NCBI GenBank assembly: GCA_014338405.1 | Contig: JTDE01000917.1 | Location: 66,927-130,926 of the forward strand | Direction: 5' to 3' | From: Paragonimus skrjabini miyazakii | Taxonomy: Eukaryota > Platyhelminthes > Trematoda > Plagiorchiida > Troglotrematidae | Length of the DNA stretch: 64,000 nucleotides | Shown: piece by piece, positions 28,821-41,250 of the stretch | How the letters are laid out: the number at the start of each line of letters is the position of its first letter | Position numbering within the stretch: the first letter of the stretch is position 1 | Program-made: the position numbers and the translations under genes | The notes under the pieces: generated by a model | What the model was told of the DNA's origin: nothing | The model's database searches: none | Seen by the model: the letters and a program-made list of their open reading frames with translations, nothing else

Positions 28821-29949
28821 CCAACCATGTGTGTTTGGTGATTGATTTTGTCATTTGGTGTCACAACGTCCATTGAACTCTCTCCTGTAGATTCGCAGGC
28901 TGCAGTACGTACTCGCTGAGTTACAAAGAGGTGTGCTCGAGGGAATGTACGAAAGTTTTCTCTTGACTTCCTTGTCCATTATGTTGTTTTATTTGGGTCA
29001 TACTTATGTCTGAACCTTAAAATTGGTTGATTGACTTCTGACTGAACGATCTCGTGCAGGTGTTTGCCTGTATAAACTGTTCGTGAGGTCAGTGATGCGT
29101 AGTAACTAGACGTTACACAGCTGCGTACGATAGTGTCCAACGATCGCAAGGTCATGTAACGATTTTTCCTTGTTACGGTTTTTCTTTGTACATTAAAGAA
29201 CACAACACTCGAATTTGCTTACTAGCTTTCTACATACAGTCCTACAGGTCAAAATGTAATGCAGAATCAAGCCAGTATTTAGTTACTGATATGATTTCTG
29301 ATGAAGATTTACTTACAAATTAGACACCTTTATTTCAGAAACGGTTGAATTTTATTCCGTAATTTTCACGCCATAGGACGTTTTCGGAGGTCAAAACTTC
29401 TTTCGATTGACCCTGTCGCACAATGTCCCTTGACCAGCCTAACTAGACGCTGTTATTATTACCCTCACAACCCGCGTCTAATTTTACTACTTGCTCCATC
29501 CTGCCTCTCTCAGTCATTGAGCCTCACTCACCTGCCCACACACCCATTGTTGTCTGTCCGCCTCACCCTCCCATCCCTGTGAATACGGCCGTCTTATGAG
29601 CTGTTGTGAAACTGTTGCCAACTCATCGGTCTGTCCGCAGGCGGGCTATTTAGACACACATCAGACCGATCCAATCGCATTTCGTCGGTTCTTCATTGTT
29701 TGTCGATCGTCTGTGCTTGTACTTGTGCCTTTTGGACCCTTGACGGCCTATTGCGGCCAACCATAGTATGTTATCCCACGAACGCAAACAAATTGAGGTT
29801 TGTTTCTGGTAGTTGCTTATATTGTTTATGTCAATAGTACCACGGTTTCCAGCGTCTTGACTTGGTTCAGATAGTTGGTGTCGTTGGTTATACTTGCGTC
29901 ACTCAACGTTCGTCGGAAGAACGTACACATACTATATAGCAGAATGCCA
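28821..29949. other. no gene seen
   Basis: About 1.1 kb; the largest frame is 74 codons. The part around 29500-29780 is pyrimidine-rich and GC-richer, but no repeat partner was noticed. Confidence 0.45.
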
Positions 29950-30245
29950 AGCACTAGTATTGTTGTGACCGCAATATATGCTTATCCCGCAAGCCGTTTA
30001 TTGGACGAACTCCCGCACAAGTTATATTAAGCGTGGGACCGGGAACAGGTACACTCATTTGCACAGCTGACTTGCATTCACACACATTGGGTAGCAGTAC
30101 TTTGTCATTCACCCTAGTGGCACTTCCGATAGTCGCATCTAGTCCATCGTCTTCCTGGTGTTGAGGCTCACTCTTTAGTTCCTTAATGTCGCTTGTGAGT
30201 AGTACACTAAACACAAAGGAAACTACCAGTTACACAACAGTAGCT
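29950..30245 (+). repeat. dispersed repeat, shared with 54.1 kb
   Basis: Similar to 54100-54345 in the same orientation, best around TAGTCGCWTCTAGTYC, CTGGTGTTSA, and CTTTAGTTCCTTAATG compared with CTTTAATTTTCACGCG. The family is unknown and there is no coding sense. An 86-codon antisense frame here is not supported by the second copy. Confidence 0.5.
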
Positions 30246-33200
30246 TGCTTCCTAACTGCGGAAGTTGCGGAGATTTAAAAAAAAAGTACAAATTTTGGAC
30301 AAAAAATTCCTTTGTGGTCTTTCGAAGAGGGCTTTTCTAAGTACGCAGATGTCCACACGTGGAGATTTGGCGCTGCCTGCATAAACCAAGCTAGAGAATA
30401 TTCGACCCTTATTTCCTTTTTAATGAAGATAAGATGGCACGTCACTCTGTTTACCATTATATTCACAGAGGTTTAACATATTGAGATATTTTCCAGAATA
30501 CTGTCGACCTGGGAGGGGTGACCAAATCTTAGCACAGATCATCTCCCGTCAGCTTTGTACTACTTGCTAGATTGTTCCAAGCAGATTCAAATGTACATTC
30601 ACAACTTCGTGCAAACTTTAAATTTCCTGCGAATCTCGTGGATCTTTTTACCGGCGTGGGGAAACCTGACCTGGTCTCGTTCGAAGTCCTGTTCATCATT
30701 CACCTCGATATGTATAAATTTGGTGTACTATAGATTTGACGAGACTTGGAGGCTACCAGGGTTTTACTACACTGCGATGCCAAGACGTTGTCCATGGTTC
30801 ACTTGGTCCGCTTCGGCTGAAATCTTCGATCAGGTGAGCATATATTTGAGTGGTGATGGGGATTACGTTAGGGTTCGGTTCAGTAGGGTGTGCAGCGTCC
30901 TCGCTGACCTCGTCTGATAATGACCGATTGCCTTTTAGTCGCCCGAAATCTCTCGTAACAAATAGCGGTGTATCTCTGATGATGTTGCCTACTGATTTTC
31001 ACTAATTATTCTAGCAATCTTCTCTCGTACATTTCTGGGTTATTTATCTTTTTCATGTGTTGTATTCGACAGTTTTTGCCGTATACTTCAGAGGATATGG
31101 TGACCTAAAAAGCACGTGTTCCTTCATTCAACGCCCGATACACCCCATAGGACATCGTCAGCGAGCCCAGCTCCGTCAGCACCACGCAAACAACACTCCA
31201 TTGCTTGTTTGGTTTCGCTCCTGACTGTGAACACTGCCTTTCAAAAACGATAAGTACCAGTAAGCCATACAATACATCGCGATAATCCGGACAACTTCAA
31301 AATCGAGATAAACATTTTCCTGCACAAAACCGACGAGCCCCGATTGTAGACCATCTCCCCACTGCAACCTGGAGCCACAACCCAGTTTTAGGTCTATCAC
31401 CCACATTGACATTGCTACGTGAAATATATTCCTGTCTGGACGCCTATATACTAAAAGCGTAACTTGTTCCCCGACTGTGTTTAGTTACGTTGTGGGGAAT
31501 ACTTTGCAATCTTAGGTAACGGAGTTGTTAGTATGAACTCCTATTACTCTTTATTTCATTCTTCTCCTCGTCTTTTTCGGTTGCCGCTGCCCCAGCTTAT
31601 GCACGTTTCGCAACCTGAAAGCAAAGCGGAGTCGACCGTACTCAACTAGACTAACGAGGTTTAACCGAGCCACACTCCAGTGCTCTAGTCATCACCCTTC
31701 ACAAACTGTGCCTGTGGGGTCTGCAGTTCAGCGTACGGCAGATGTAACTGGCTTCACCAGCTACGTTCAAACAATAGCGGGACAAGTCACAATGAAGCGT
31801 TGGGTGAGAATCAGTAAAGTTGATTTTCTTTTACCCATGTGGTCTCATCCAGTTCAAATATTGATAAGCTGAAGTAGACGATGTCTACTCGAACGAATGA
31901 CTAGTCATGTTTTGTGGCGTCCGGTGAACAAATAATTGACGAACCTCAGTGTCTGACTCTGTAGAATGCTATGAACTTTAAATTACGGTGAGGTGGGCGA
32001 GACAAACAATTTAGCTTTTCAGTTGATTCTACTTGACGTCTTCTGAGCTTTGTGTCCCCGTGAAGTTTGCATCTACTTATTGAATATGGAAAGTATAGAT
32101 AGAATTACTTATGGAAGCAGAGAAACCAGCACACTAACAGTCGACATCAGAACCACTCACCTGCTTCTGGCAGACACCACGCAAACAAATGCAGTTATTT
32201 GTGCAACTGATAAATCACAACTGCTGTGTCTTGTTGAGGCAGATGCGGTTATGTCTTGGAACCAATTCTGTTTTCTATAACATTCGGTTATTGGTTTATC
32301 TCGGTCATGGCAACGATATTTCTGACTGGGTTGTGAATGGCCCATCTGTAAATATCCCTGTCAACTGTTTACCCATGTTTAATTTGCTATGTATGCCTTA
32401 TGATCCTTTGTTCCGGAGTACACACTGTACAGTTGTCGAAAAGGTTTTTTAAATTCTATTCATAACAGAAGTCGCCTCCCACCTATCCAGGTTATTGAAG
32501 TCTTGTTTGTCGCGAGAATCTGTGTAGCTTGTTTACTGTACGCTTGTTTCGCCTTACTTCACAAAAAGTAAAACTTACGTTTAGTTCGTTATACCGTCAA
32601 CATGATAGAGACCTTTCGTATCACCGATAGGCTGTCCAAAAGAAGATCAAAAATTGCAAGAGTTTGATTGCTAACAGTTGTTAGTACCAACGTCAACGTG
32701 AAGTTCATTTACAAAGAGAGTTTGTGCGGGTGTTAAATTTGTGTCCTACACTCTGTCCACTTCCTCACTGGGAATATTGTTTTTGTAACTGCTTAAACTA
32801 TGTGAGTTTCCCAATTCACAATGGTAAATTTTTTGTGTGTAAATTTTGCCATGAACAGTCACGAAAATGTAATTTTTCCAGTCTGGTAATTGTCGCCTGC
32901 GATGTAAGCTGGTCGGAAACAAACAATGTCAGTCAGAGTTTCGTCCAGGATTACACCTAATTTCATAAGAAGACCTTCAGCCGGATGAAGAACGACGGTG
33001 ACGGAGCAGTACTTAAGCCTCGTTATATCAGTAGTTATCATTATCAAGACGCAATCGTGGTATAATGGTACATCGAATAGACGAATACGACCATAATCCA
33101 TCCACAACAACTGCCACTACTGAAGTATAAGTTAGGCAAACGTTTATTCAAAAATGTTGCTTATGTACAAAGGTGGTCGACATGCAAGAACTTTGACTGC

Positions 33201-33399
33201 CGTTGTAGTGACCGTATAGAAACACTATTCGACGTGAATGGCTCTTGTTGCAGAAGTTGCTCATTGAACCTATATTCGAGTGGATAAGTGATCCAGCACG
33301 CAACATTAGGGGTTGTATTACGATTCCCGTTTAGATGTAGACAAAGCTTAACAAACCTAATGAAAACTGAGAACTGAGAACTATAGTAACTTGCAGTGA
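30246..33399. other. no recognised gene
   Basis: About 3.1 kb. Several open segments (30555-30917 plus, 120 codons; 31176-31412 minus, 78 codons with a hydrophobic stretch; 32189-32452 plus, 87 codons) show no family motif. A GTGAGC donor-like site follows 30834 and a pyrimidine-rich acceptor precedes 30467, so a cryptic or old exon is possible but unsupported. Confidence 0.35.
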
Positions 33400-33479
33400 A
33401 AAGTGTGTTCTGAAGCAGCTGTTCAATTGCGACACAACTGGAATTCTCTCACATCGATAAAACTTATTAACAAGCGTCG

Positions 33480-35330
33480 CTGGATCTCAGCTGGTTCTGA
33501 ATATGATGACGACCGTCGAGAGCTTAAACGCAAGCTGACCAAAACCTTGCGCAAAGACCGTGTGAACAGTTAGGCCGAATGGTGAAATAAAAGATTTTTT
33601 TTCTGATCCATGTTGTACTGCTCGACGAGTTGGTGTAAGTGAGACTATATGTAAAAGAGATGGTGCGCTAGTCAATCAGGCCGACTTTGCCGGTGGGCTG
33701 AACATTTTGAGGAACATTTCAGCTGGCCTCAACCAGACCATGTGGACGACCGGATACGAATGGTCAGTTATTGCGTTCCAGAGGGACTTATGAATGAATC
33801 AGAAGTGGTCCTGGAGCTTAAGTTATTGCAGTGTAATAAGGTTCCTGGCCCAGATATCCTCAATCCTTCTTTCTTCACGGATGGTGACGAGATATTGATA
33901 TCAGAACTCGCAAAACTCCTTCAGGGTGTTTGGGAGACTGAAGGGGGTACCTCGTGATTGGTGCTTATCAGCAGTAATTCCCGTTTTCAAAAAATGTTCC
34001 CGAAATCCGTGTGACAATCACGGAGGCATCAGCCTAGTGTATGTTGCGTCCAAGTGACTCACTGGCCTAATTCTACGTTTGCTCACTAAGCCAAAGAAAG
34101 TGAGATACGCGAAGAAAAAGCAGGATTACGGTCTGGTCGAGGGTGCGTTGATCACATTTTTGCCTTACGATGGATATATGAACATCAGCAGCCAAAGGTC
34201 GTAGTCTTTTTGTACCTGAAGGCTGCGTTAGATGCGGTCGCTCGTAACATTCTCTCGAACTGTCTTCATCGAAAGGGAGTACCAGAGAAATACATAAATC
34301 TGCTGAGAACACTGTATGCTCAATCTTAACGCAAGGTGAGAGTTTACGGACAACTGTCTCGGTCGTTCATCACTTCTAGTGGTGTTACTCAAGGACGTAT
34401 GGTCTCACTCTCCCTGTTCAATTTCGTCGTTGACGACATTTTATAAGATGAGTTTGAGCGAGAAAGAAGACTCAGTCTTGTATTTCTTCTCAGCGCCAGG
34501 TTGACCGAGATTGAGCGTGCGGAAGATGCTGTCTTAATTCATCTCTCCGCCAAAGATATGCAGGCTATGCTGAACAAAATGGATTATCGGGCTGATGTTT
34601 ATGGAATGCGCTTCGCACCTTCAAAGTGCAAGCTGCTGTTCCAAGATCGAGGCATTCCCACTTCTACGTTTTTCATTGCAGGCAATCCGTTTGAGGCTGT
34701 GGACAATTTCACATACTCGGGTAGCACCATCTCGTCAGCTTATAGTAGTGTAGATGAGATATCAGTGAAGATGCCTAAGGTCCGTACCAACCCGCATCAT
34801 CTCTGTCTTCGGAAAGATGTCCGGTTTTCACTGAAATGCAAGTTATATAATCGTTTTGTGTGTTCTGTTTTGTTCTATAGTTCGGAAATATGGGCAATTA
34901 GCAGAAGATCAAACAACAGACTTGCTGTGGTTGGACGTCGTTGTTTCTGCCAGTAAGTCCACAATAACTGAACTGATAGCGTGAGCAATACGTTCGTTCA
35001 CCGGCGAGTATTCCGGAACGCTTGGGATACGCCAGCATTTGATGAATTAATCAAGCTACGCTGGAAGGAACACGTACTCCGCATGCTAAGTGAGTGTTTG
35101 CTGTATTGGACTTCATAGAGTGAGATCACCAACAGTTGGATGAAACCGCGCGGCTGTCAAGCAACAACATGGTCATGATATGTGAAGATTTCGACTGTAC
35201 CACTGAGCAAAGTGAGTAGGTGTCGCCTACCTGTCTGGGGTCCTTGTGATCACACAAACCACTGATTAGAAACACTATCCGAGATGGTGGCGTGCCGCAC
35301 TCGATGGCTTATCTACACTGGTACGCTCAG
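33480..35330 (+). pseudogene. RTE-B1 RT and C-terminal domain
   Basis: Linker: DDRRELKRKLTKTLRKDR, RWAEHFEEHFSWPQPD. RT: SEVVLELKLLQCNKVPGPDI, ISELAKLLQGVWETE, SAVIPVFKKCSRNPCDNHGG, ISLVYVASK. Motif A reads VFLYLKAALDAVAR, with the catalytic Asp replaced by Tyr. Then KGVPEKYINLLRTLYA, GVTQGRMVSLSLFNFVVDDIL, and an active-site box decayed to RAEDAVLI. C-terminal part: GMRFAPSKCKLLFQD, ISVKMPKVRTNPHHLCLR, SVLFYSSEIWAI, VHRRVFRNAWD, LRWKEHVLRML, then RGCQATTWS and SRCRLPVWGP to about 35330. Multiple stops. Confidence 0.88.
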
Positions 35331-35397
35331 TCTTGTCTTATTTATTTAAATTTTTAAAAGCTTTCTTATTCTGTTTAGTAATGTTTCTTCTTCTAGC

Positions 35398-35645
35398 TGT
35401 CTTGCTGATGACGCCTTACTTTCACTTACAGCTCGGTTGTTTGTTTGCAAGGTGTAGGCGCCTTGACGTTGTATGTTTGAATGTAGACGTAGCTCTTTTT
35501 TAGTGGTTAGGTCCCCTCCCCTCCCTCTTTTTTCTTCTCTCTTCCTAAACAGGGTTTGTTTCTTCTTCTTCATGGTTGTGTGGCAGTTAAGCATCAGTGT
35601 GAACCACTGATGTATTGCTGTCTATGATGATGATGATGATGATGA
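35398..35645 (+). mobile_element. 248-bp insertion with (ATG)n tail and 10-bp TSD
   Basis: Inside the RTE-B1 3' region, TTCTTCTAGC occurs at 35388-35397 and again at 35646-35655, framing this insert. RTE-B2 lacks it: there TTCTTCTAAG runs on directly. The insert ends in an (ATG)-type tail of about eight triplets. A precise duplication plus a simple-repeat tail is the mark of a short element or truncated copy moved by RTE-type target-primed reverse transcription. Its source family is not recognised. Confidence 0.8.
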
Positions 35646-35755
35646 TTCTTCTAGCATTTCTCACGTTACTGTTGAGGTGCGTGGCGGCCCGAGCCAAAAT
35701 ACCTTCTGGTCAGGCTCAGGACTGTTATACTGATGGTAATGACGATGAAAAATCA

Positions 35756-38639
35756 TGGCTGGGTGGTTGTTTGAAACTGAGAGGCGTGGTATACTTTTGT
35801 ACGATCTTTGACGAAAACGTTGAACAAAATGTAACGGTTAACTAACGATCCCAAATAATAATAAAAGGTTGGATCACAATGCCAGGGTAATGCTGAACAA
35901 ATTATTGAAGTAAATACTTAGACAACTTCAACAGTTTCCATCGACAGATTGTTTCCCACAAATGAACTGAAATTGAGCGTTGAACAGGTTGAAGATGAAC
36001 TATAATCGCAGAATGTGACATTCATATGCCGCAGAGTTCTTCCGAGTAGTCAAGAGATTAAAAACTTCAGGATGGAGCTGAGCTCCAGAAAAGCGATGCA
36101 TGCACCACACAATTGAATTACAATGATAGGTGACTGGCTATTAGCACAACTATCAGACTGACACGATAAAACAAAGACATCTGGGTCAAGGTCCAAGTAA
36201 TGGTCAGAAATAGGGGAGGTAGAATATTCAGGGGGCAAACACTTGGGAGGGATAGGATCGGGTCGGATTTTCACATGATTAAACTTGAAGAGTTGACATA
36301 ACTACACGCCCACCGCTTCGTGGGTTTATGGTTATAACTAGTATTTATTAGGCCTGTATCAGGTATATATGAGTTATATTATTTGCTTAGTCATAAGCAG
36401 TATACAGAGAACTGGCGACCTAGTGAGTAATAGCCTATTATCGTGACGCAGTGTCAGAAGTACGGACCTCAGTCTAGCCATCTGTACATGGTGAGTGGAC
36501 TGCAGATTTTTGTTTTGGGGTCAGAGATATGAAACGGCATCTGACCTTTTTCATTTGCGACTTAACATTTCACAAATTGTTGGCCTAGTGACTAAACGCA
36601 ATTGGACGAATCACACGAAGGAATAAAACAACAGAGGTATAATTACTTAAGGCCAGCACAGTGATATTTATTTTGTTCTGATAATTTGCACATGTAAAAC
36701 ACGTATTGTTAAATCGCTCCTGACGATTTAAGGTAAAGTGGTAAAAATTCACTCGGATCACCGCTTATCCATATCCCAACACAATAGAAGATTTAACAGA
36801 GGACCAATCCAAACGTCGCGTTAATGATACTACTTTAAGACTGGACAAACAGTCTTAATATTACGCCTTCATTTACTCGCTGATTTCTTTGTTCTGTATT
36901 GTACCAATTAATTTACAGTTCGTGACTATGTATGTGTCAATACGACCAGTCAAAAACAGACTGTGATTTCTTTAATACTGTTGTACATCCAGCAATTTGG
37001 CTTCTTGTCTCATGAATATGAACTGCTTACTACAACTAGTACTAGGTCTTACTTGCGTGGGAAGTTTCAACCCGGGCACGATTTCTACGGCTATTTGAAG
37101 CCCTGATTCCTCATTATTACAGGTAATTCACTCAGTACCACATACTCGACAATTCCAGTAACGCGTAATCAGACGGTCGAGTTAACAGGACTACCTTCCA
37201 AGTCCAAAATATGTCAGAAAAGACGATCGAAAGGATTGGAATGTATATGGTATTGTTAAGTAAAATTACAATAAAGGTACTATTTCACAATGAATGTAAA
37301 TCAATCGGATACACAAGTTAGCCAATAGAAGGACGTTCAAAATGGAGCTATCAAACACGAGTCAGCAAATACCCACCAGTTTTCATTAAAACAATCGGGT
37401 GCAGATGAAGATGAGGACGTGTCAAACAACACCAAGAAGGATAATTTTAATAGATAAGCAATGTTAGTTATAAAAGGTTAAAAAGCGAACAGTTTATGTG
37501 CGGTTATGGTGTAAAGTCATGATCGTTTACTGCACACAGCAAATGCAAATGAAGACAAATCCAGGATCAGCTTTCTACAAACAAACCAAACATGCCTCAA
37601 CGGATTAGTCGCTCCACATCATACCAAACTCAAGAGGACAAACGTACCAAACGAACTTCAACAGATCCAACACGCATAGTATACAGGTCTGGCAAACAAA
37701 GAAAGATGTCATCAAAAAAACAAACCAATGGGTTGTGGGTACAGCATCCGCAGATATGTTCGCAAACTGTTTGGATCTTATCCACAGAACGTTATTTTTT
37801 GAACTAGCGGAGGCATTAGAACACGAATCGACGAGTTCAAAAGTCACGCATTCCACTGCCGTCGTTTTACTTTATTTTCAAAAATGTTTCATTTTTGTGA
37901 GACGGCTGGTTTGTTGGATTTTATATTTGACTAAAAATGTGATATAGGTGTTTCACTTGAGCAGCTGTAAGCTGTCATTTTACCTCGAGGGAAACGTATT
38001 GGTTTTCATTTTGAAGAATTTTCATACAGGTAGATAGACGACGTGGTTGTGGGCAGTCTGTTAAGCCCTACACTGGTTGAAATATCCTTAAAAATTATTA
38101 AGCGGCAAGTCCCGTAAAGCATTATCAATGATGTGTTTTACGATGATATTTTGTTCATTTTACTAATCCGGATTCTTTTGATTCATGTTTTGACCTTCTT
38201 AACCCTATTCACTATGAAAGTGAATTCAATACCAGATTACTCTTCTTAAACGTACTGATTATCAGGCGTGAGGAGTGCTCGCTACAGCGTTTAGTATTTC
38301 ATGAGGGAAAACGGGACCATTAGTATACTACATTGTCCGTGTTTGTCTCAATGGAATGTAAGCGTGGTTTTGGTTTCATATAGCCGGGTGTGTTTGCGTC
38401 ACTAACAAGTTGGACAAAAGTTCTTAAAAAACTGTTTCTGAGAAATGGATGTTTCAAGCAATTTCCATGATAAGCTGAACAAGTGCAAGGAACCAATACG
38501 AACAACTTAAGATATGATTGTTTCTGAAAACTGTCAACAGTATAGTGTAATATATCTTGTGCACGGATATTTCGTTCTTAGTTCATTTGTTGCTGCAGCG
38601 AAATTTACGCAATCAGTGTATACCTAGCCAACCTGACAA
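35756..38639. other. no gene seen
   Basis: About 2.9 kb, AT-rich, with only short frames. The 83-codon (37605, minus) and 71-codon (37592, plus) frames overlap each other and show no domain. Confidence 0.45.
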
Positions 38640-38990
38640 CAGTGGAGCGGAATGTGGGTGGAATTGAGCTGGCCTTACCTTGGGGCAACAGGAAACTCGC
38701 ATCGAATAACACTGCCAAATGACCATGGATCTTTGGTACCGGGATTGCTTGAAGTGCAATTACGAAGCACTTACACGAGGTGGGCCGTACAGTCTATGGT
38801 GCCAACGCTTTTAATACCATATATTACCTGAGGTTTGCTGAGGCTGTTGCTATTCGTCAAACAGACTTGATGTTGTGTGTACAGAAGCAAATTGTTATCA
38901 GTTTATCATTCCCCTGGCGATTTTGTCATGTTTCTCAAAACTCCTATTGTTCGTTAATGCTTCCACTTTTCCATCGTGTACCCCTCTAAC
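38640..38990 (+). pseudogene. PLE-b, Penelope-like C-terminal remnant
   Basis: Encodes the end of a Penelope-like protein, after the GIY-YIG core: SAITKHLHEVGRTVYGANAF, then LRFAEAVAIRQTDLMLCVQK and QIVISLSFPW. The AEAVAIR and CVQK-x(n)-SL-x-PW blocks are the family's usual C-terminus, also seen at 52.7 kb (DEAVAIRKFKP). Preceding GIY-YIG residues are not recognisable. A 5'-truncated relic. Confidence 0.78.
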
Positions 38991-39529
38991 ATCATTTTAT
39001 TTTGGAAAGTTTAAATGTACTTTATGACATTCTCTCCAGCCCCCACTTAACCACTGACTACTATTTAACCTCTTAACACAAATCTTGTAATCTGTTTCTT
39101 GTTACGTCACCCAAGAGCCTGATCCTGAATCTTGATGAGTTTGACCTCGCTTATCTCGCCTGTGTTCTTCACCACTGTTGTCAAGATTGCTGACTATATA
39201 TTAAATACATTAAATTTTCTGGGGCAACACAGAAAATGCGAATAAAATGCCCGTGAACAAAGTACGTTACGATAATACCGTTGTCATTTTTATTCAGTTA
39301 TTTTGAGGCATGGTTGCGTCGAAGGGTGGCTCTGTTCCTGAATATCATGCAAGATAATCTGGCGAACAGTACCAAGCACCCATTAAAAACTGTCATGGTC
39401 CGTAGATATGAGGGTGAGTAATTGCGTTTGATTAGCACCATCCAAAGACCCTTTGGCCTTGCATACGTTTTCTCTCGTTTTCTGTCTCTCGGCTGCGTTC
39501 TAATTCACAAGCAACAGAAGCAACATCCT
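38991..39529. other. no gene seen
   Basis: About 0.5 kb downstream of PLE-b. It may hold that element's 3' untranslated or pseudo-LTR sequence, but no second copy was found. Confidence 0.35.
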
Positions 39530-39770
39530 CAAGTCAATTAGTTTGCCACTCGAAGTCCCACGTCATCGATACCTAGACAGTCCATGACAACAGGGCAGCA
39601 AGCTGACCCAGTGAGCGCACTCAAGATCGTATTAGCAATGACAACCTGAAGTCGCCAGCCTTGAACAACTCCACATTGATCAGAACCTGCAAGCAAACGG
39701 TATGTTCATAGAAGTGGCAGAATCTACCTATTAGGTTACGGTGTTCTTGGTTAACTAATACTTGGTGTGT
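39530..39770 (+). repeat. dispersed repeat, shared with 3.2 kb
   Basis: Partner of 3215-3465. Shared blocks include GAAGTCCCACGTCATCGAT, CCATGACAACAGG and AGAACCTG. Weakly supported. Confidence 0.4.
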
Positions 39771-39924
39771 GTTTGGGTTTCTGTTTGCTGTTACTGTCCA
39801 ACTGTCCTACATTTTACGTCTACAGACAGTGAGATTAAGCGGAGTTAACAACATGATTAATGTCTCTTCTCAAGCCTATTGGACAATGTATGCATCATTC
39901 ACAAGCATATGTGGCTTGGCGCTT

Positions 39925-40155
39925 TCGAATGATACTCCAGTCGTGCCTAATATAAAGTCAGTGGTGTAGTGTTCACCACGGTTGCTTCATGAAACCGTAG
40001 CCGGAGTATTAACCCCGGTCATAGCGGGGATCTACACTGCTGATGAGCACTAACACGAACGAAACTCGAGTGTGGTGCATCGTTTCCTAAGCGGTTGGTT
40101 GGAAAGTCTATGGGGAATGTGACAACTGTAAGCAGCTGTGATTCATGTTCAAGTC
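39925..40155 (+). repeat. SM-alpha-like hammerhead repeat, 3' half
   Basis: Starts with a GATACTCCAGTCGTGCC-like block and contains A box (TGGTGTAGTGT, 39962), B box region (40005), ribozyme (40033-40079) and the GGAAAGTCTATGGGGAATG / AGCTGTGATTCATGTTCAAG end. Another single copy without its 5' part, like 21685-21915. Confidence 0.85.
40033..40079 (+). ncRNA. hammerhead ribozyme, near-intact, cleavage base changed
   Basis: Core CTGATGA (40040-40046) is canonical, GAAA (40061-40064) and stem III ACTC/GAGT are intact, and stem I pairs for most of TACACTG with TGGTGCA, using two G-U pairs. Stem II (GCAC/GAAC) is weakened. The base at the cleavage position is G (40072), whereas H is required. 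The fold remains but cleavage should be lost. Confidence 0.65.
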
Positions 40156-41141
40156 GCAGGGATTACAATTGTTTGCGACGCACCAGCAGTCGAGAAGTTT
40201 TAACTTTCTGAATCATCCCTATAAGTTCATTTGGAATCAAGGGTGGTTTATCGAAGTCTACTTTCGATTATTCACTAACAGACCGAATACACAACAATTT
40301 CTATTATCGTGGATACCAACCAAACAAACTCAAAAGTAAGTAAACAAATCAGTTTTGACCTGAAGGACCATCAGACGTCCAACTTATTGCCGGACTTTTC
40401 ATGTAGGTACAATGGATCGTGATAACAGTAGGACCTGTACAACATTCTTATGACCTCACAATTATGGATTTCCTAATCGTATTTCGATTGCTTCTGCAGT
40501 GACCAGGCTGCGAACACTGACTCCTTTGGATTAAGGACAGAACACTAGGTGGGTAGATAGGAAAACAAGTTTCTACGGGATTGGGTGTCAGCAAAATCCA
40601 CCACGGTCTAACTCGTTTTGTGCAGTTACGCTAAGGTATAATTCGAGAAAGACGCTTGTTTGTGTGGCCGAAGTACCCTACTCCATAGCAACGAATAAAG
40701 GAGTAAACACAAGGAAAAAGCCCACATCTAGACAGCCCATCTTTGTGGGGAATGTAAACCGCTGGGTTGCTTTTGAACAGGAGTAACAGTAACAGAAGTA
40801 TTAATACAATGCCACATTTTTTCCTCCCTCTGCTATTGAAGGAAATCCCTTATTTTAAAAATCAACAGCACAAACCGACAGTACACACACTATGTATGTT
40901 TATTGCGCTTAACAATGATTTTGTATTAATAGTGAGTTGTTTGGCAGGTTAGTAAGGCAGTTAGTGATACAATTATTAATGCAACTTGTGTGCACAGCAG
41001 TAGCGTTGATGGATTCTGGTGTGAATTGTCTGAGAAATTCAGCCACAGCAGTTGTTTCCGTGCATCACTTGATGAATCTAATGAGACTGTGGGACGAGTA
41101 GGTGACTGAGACCAAATTTGAAATTTCCGAGCTCCTGGTAT
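40156..41141. other. no gene seen
   Basis: About 1 kb. Frames of 60-76 codons only, without motifs. Confidence 0.45.
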
Positions 41142-41250
41142 GGCTATGTATCTCACCCGGTAGAGAGCTTGCCAAGTTTAATCATCTAGTTTCAATCGCT
41201 GATTCCAATCCAGTTGTAACCTGGATATTTTACGATTAGGTCTCATTCGA
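41142..41250 (+). repeat. tRNA-like SINE head (family 2)
   Basis: GGCTATGTATCTCACCCGGTAGAGAGCTTG, an A-box-like start (a longer block spanning 41134-41172), is followed by GATTCCAATCC at 41201-41211, a B-box match, then TTAGGTCTCATTCG. It resembles 16086-16145 and 16225-16290. Spacing is a little longer than in a tRNA and no cloverleaf forms. Confidence 0.45.

Larger units (their letters stand above)
33400..35755 (+). mobile_element. RTE-B1 non-LTR retrotransposon, 5'-truncated
   Basis: A second flatworm RTE family, distinct from RTE-A. It covers the pre-RT linker, RT, C-terminal domain and 3' untranslated region. The 3' end, with GTTGAGGTG, GGCGGCCCGAGCCA, TACCTTCTGGTCAGGCTCA and CTGTTAT followed by a degenerate ATGATG-like tail (35726-35755), matches RTE-B2 at 57493-57563. 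A 248-bp insertion (35398-35645) interrupts the 3' region. No endonuclease is seen. Confidence 0.85.

Noticed and set aside
35617..35645. (ATG)n as an independent microsatellite
   Set aside because: It is better explained as the tail of the 248-bp insertion, because the 10-bp duplication starts immediately after it.
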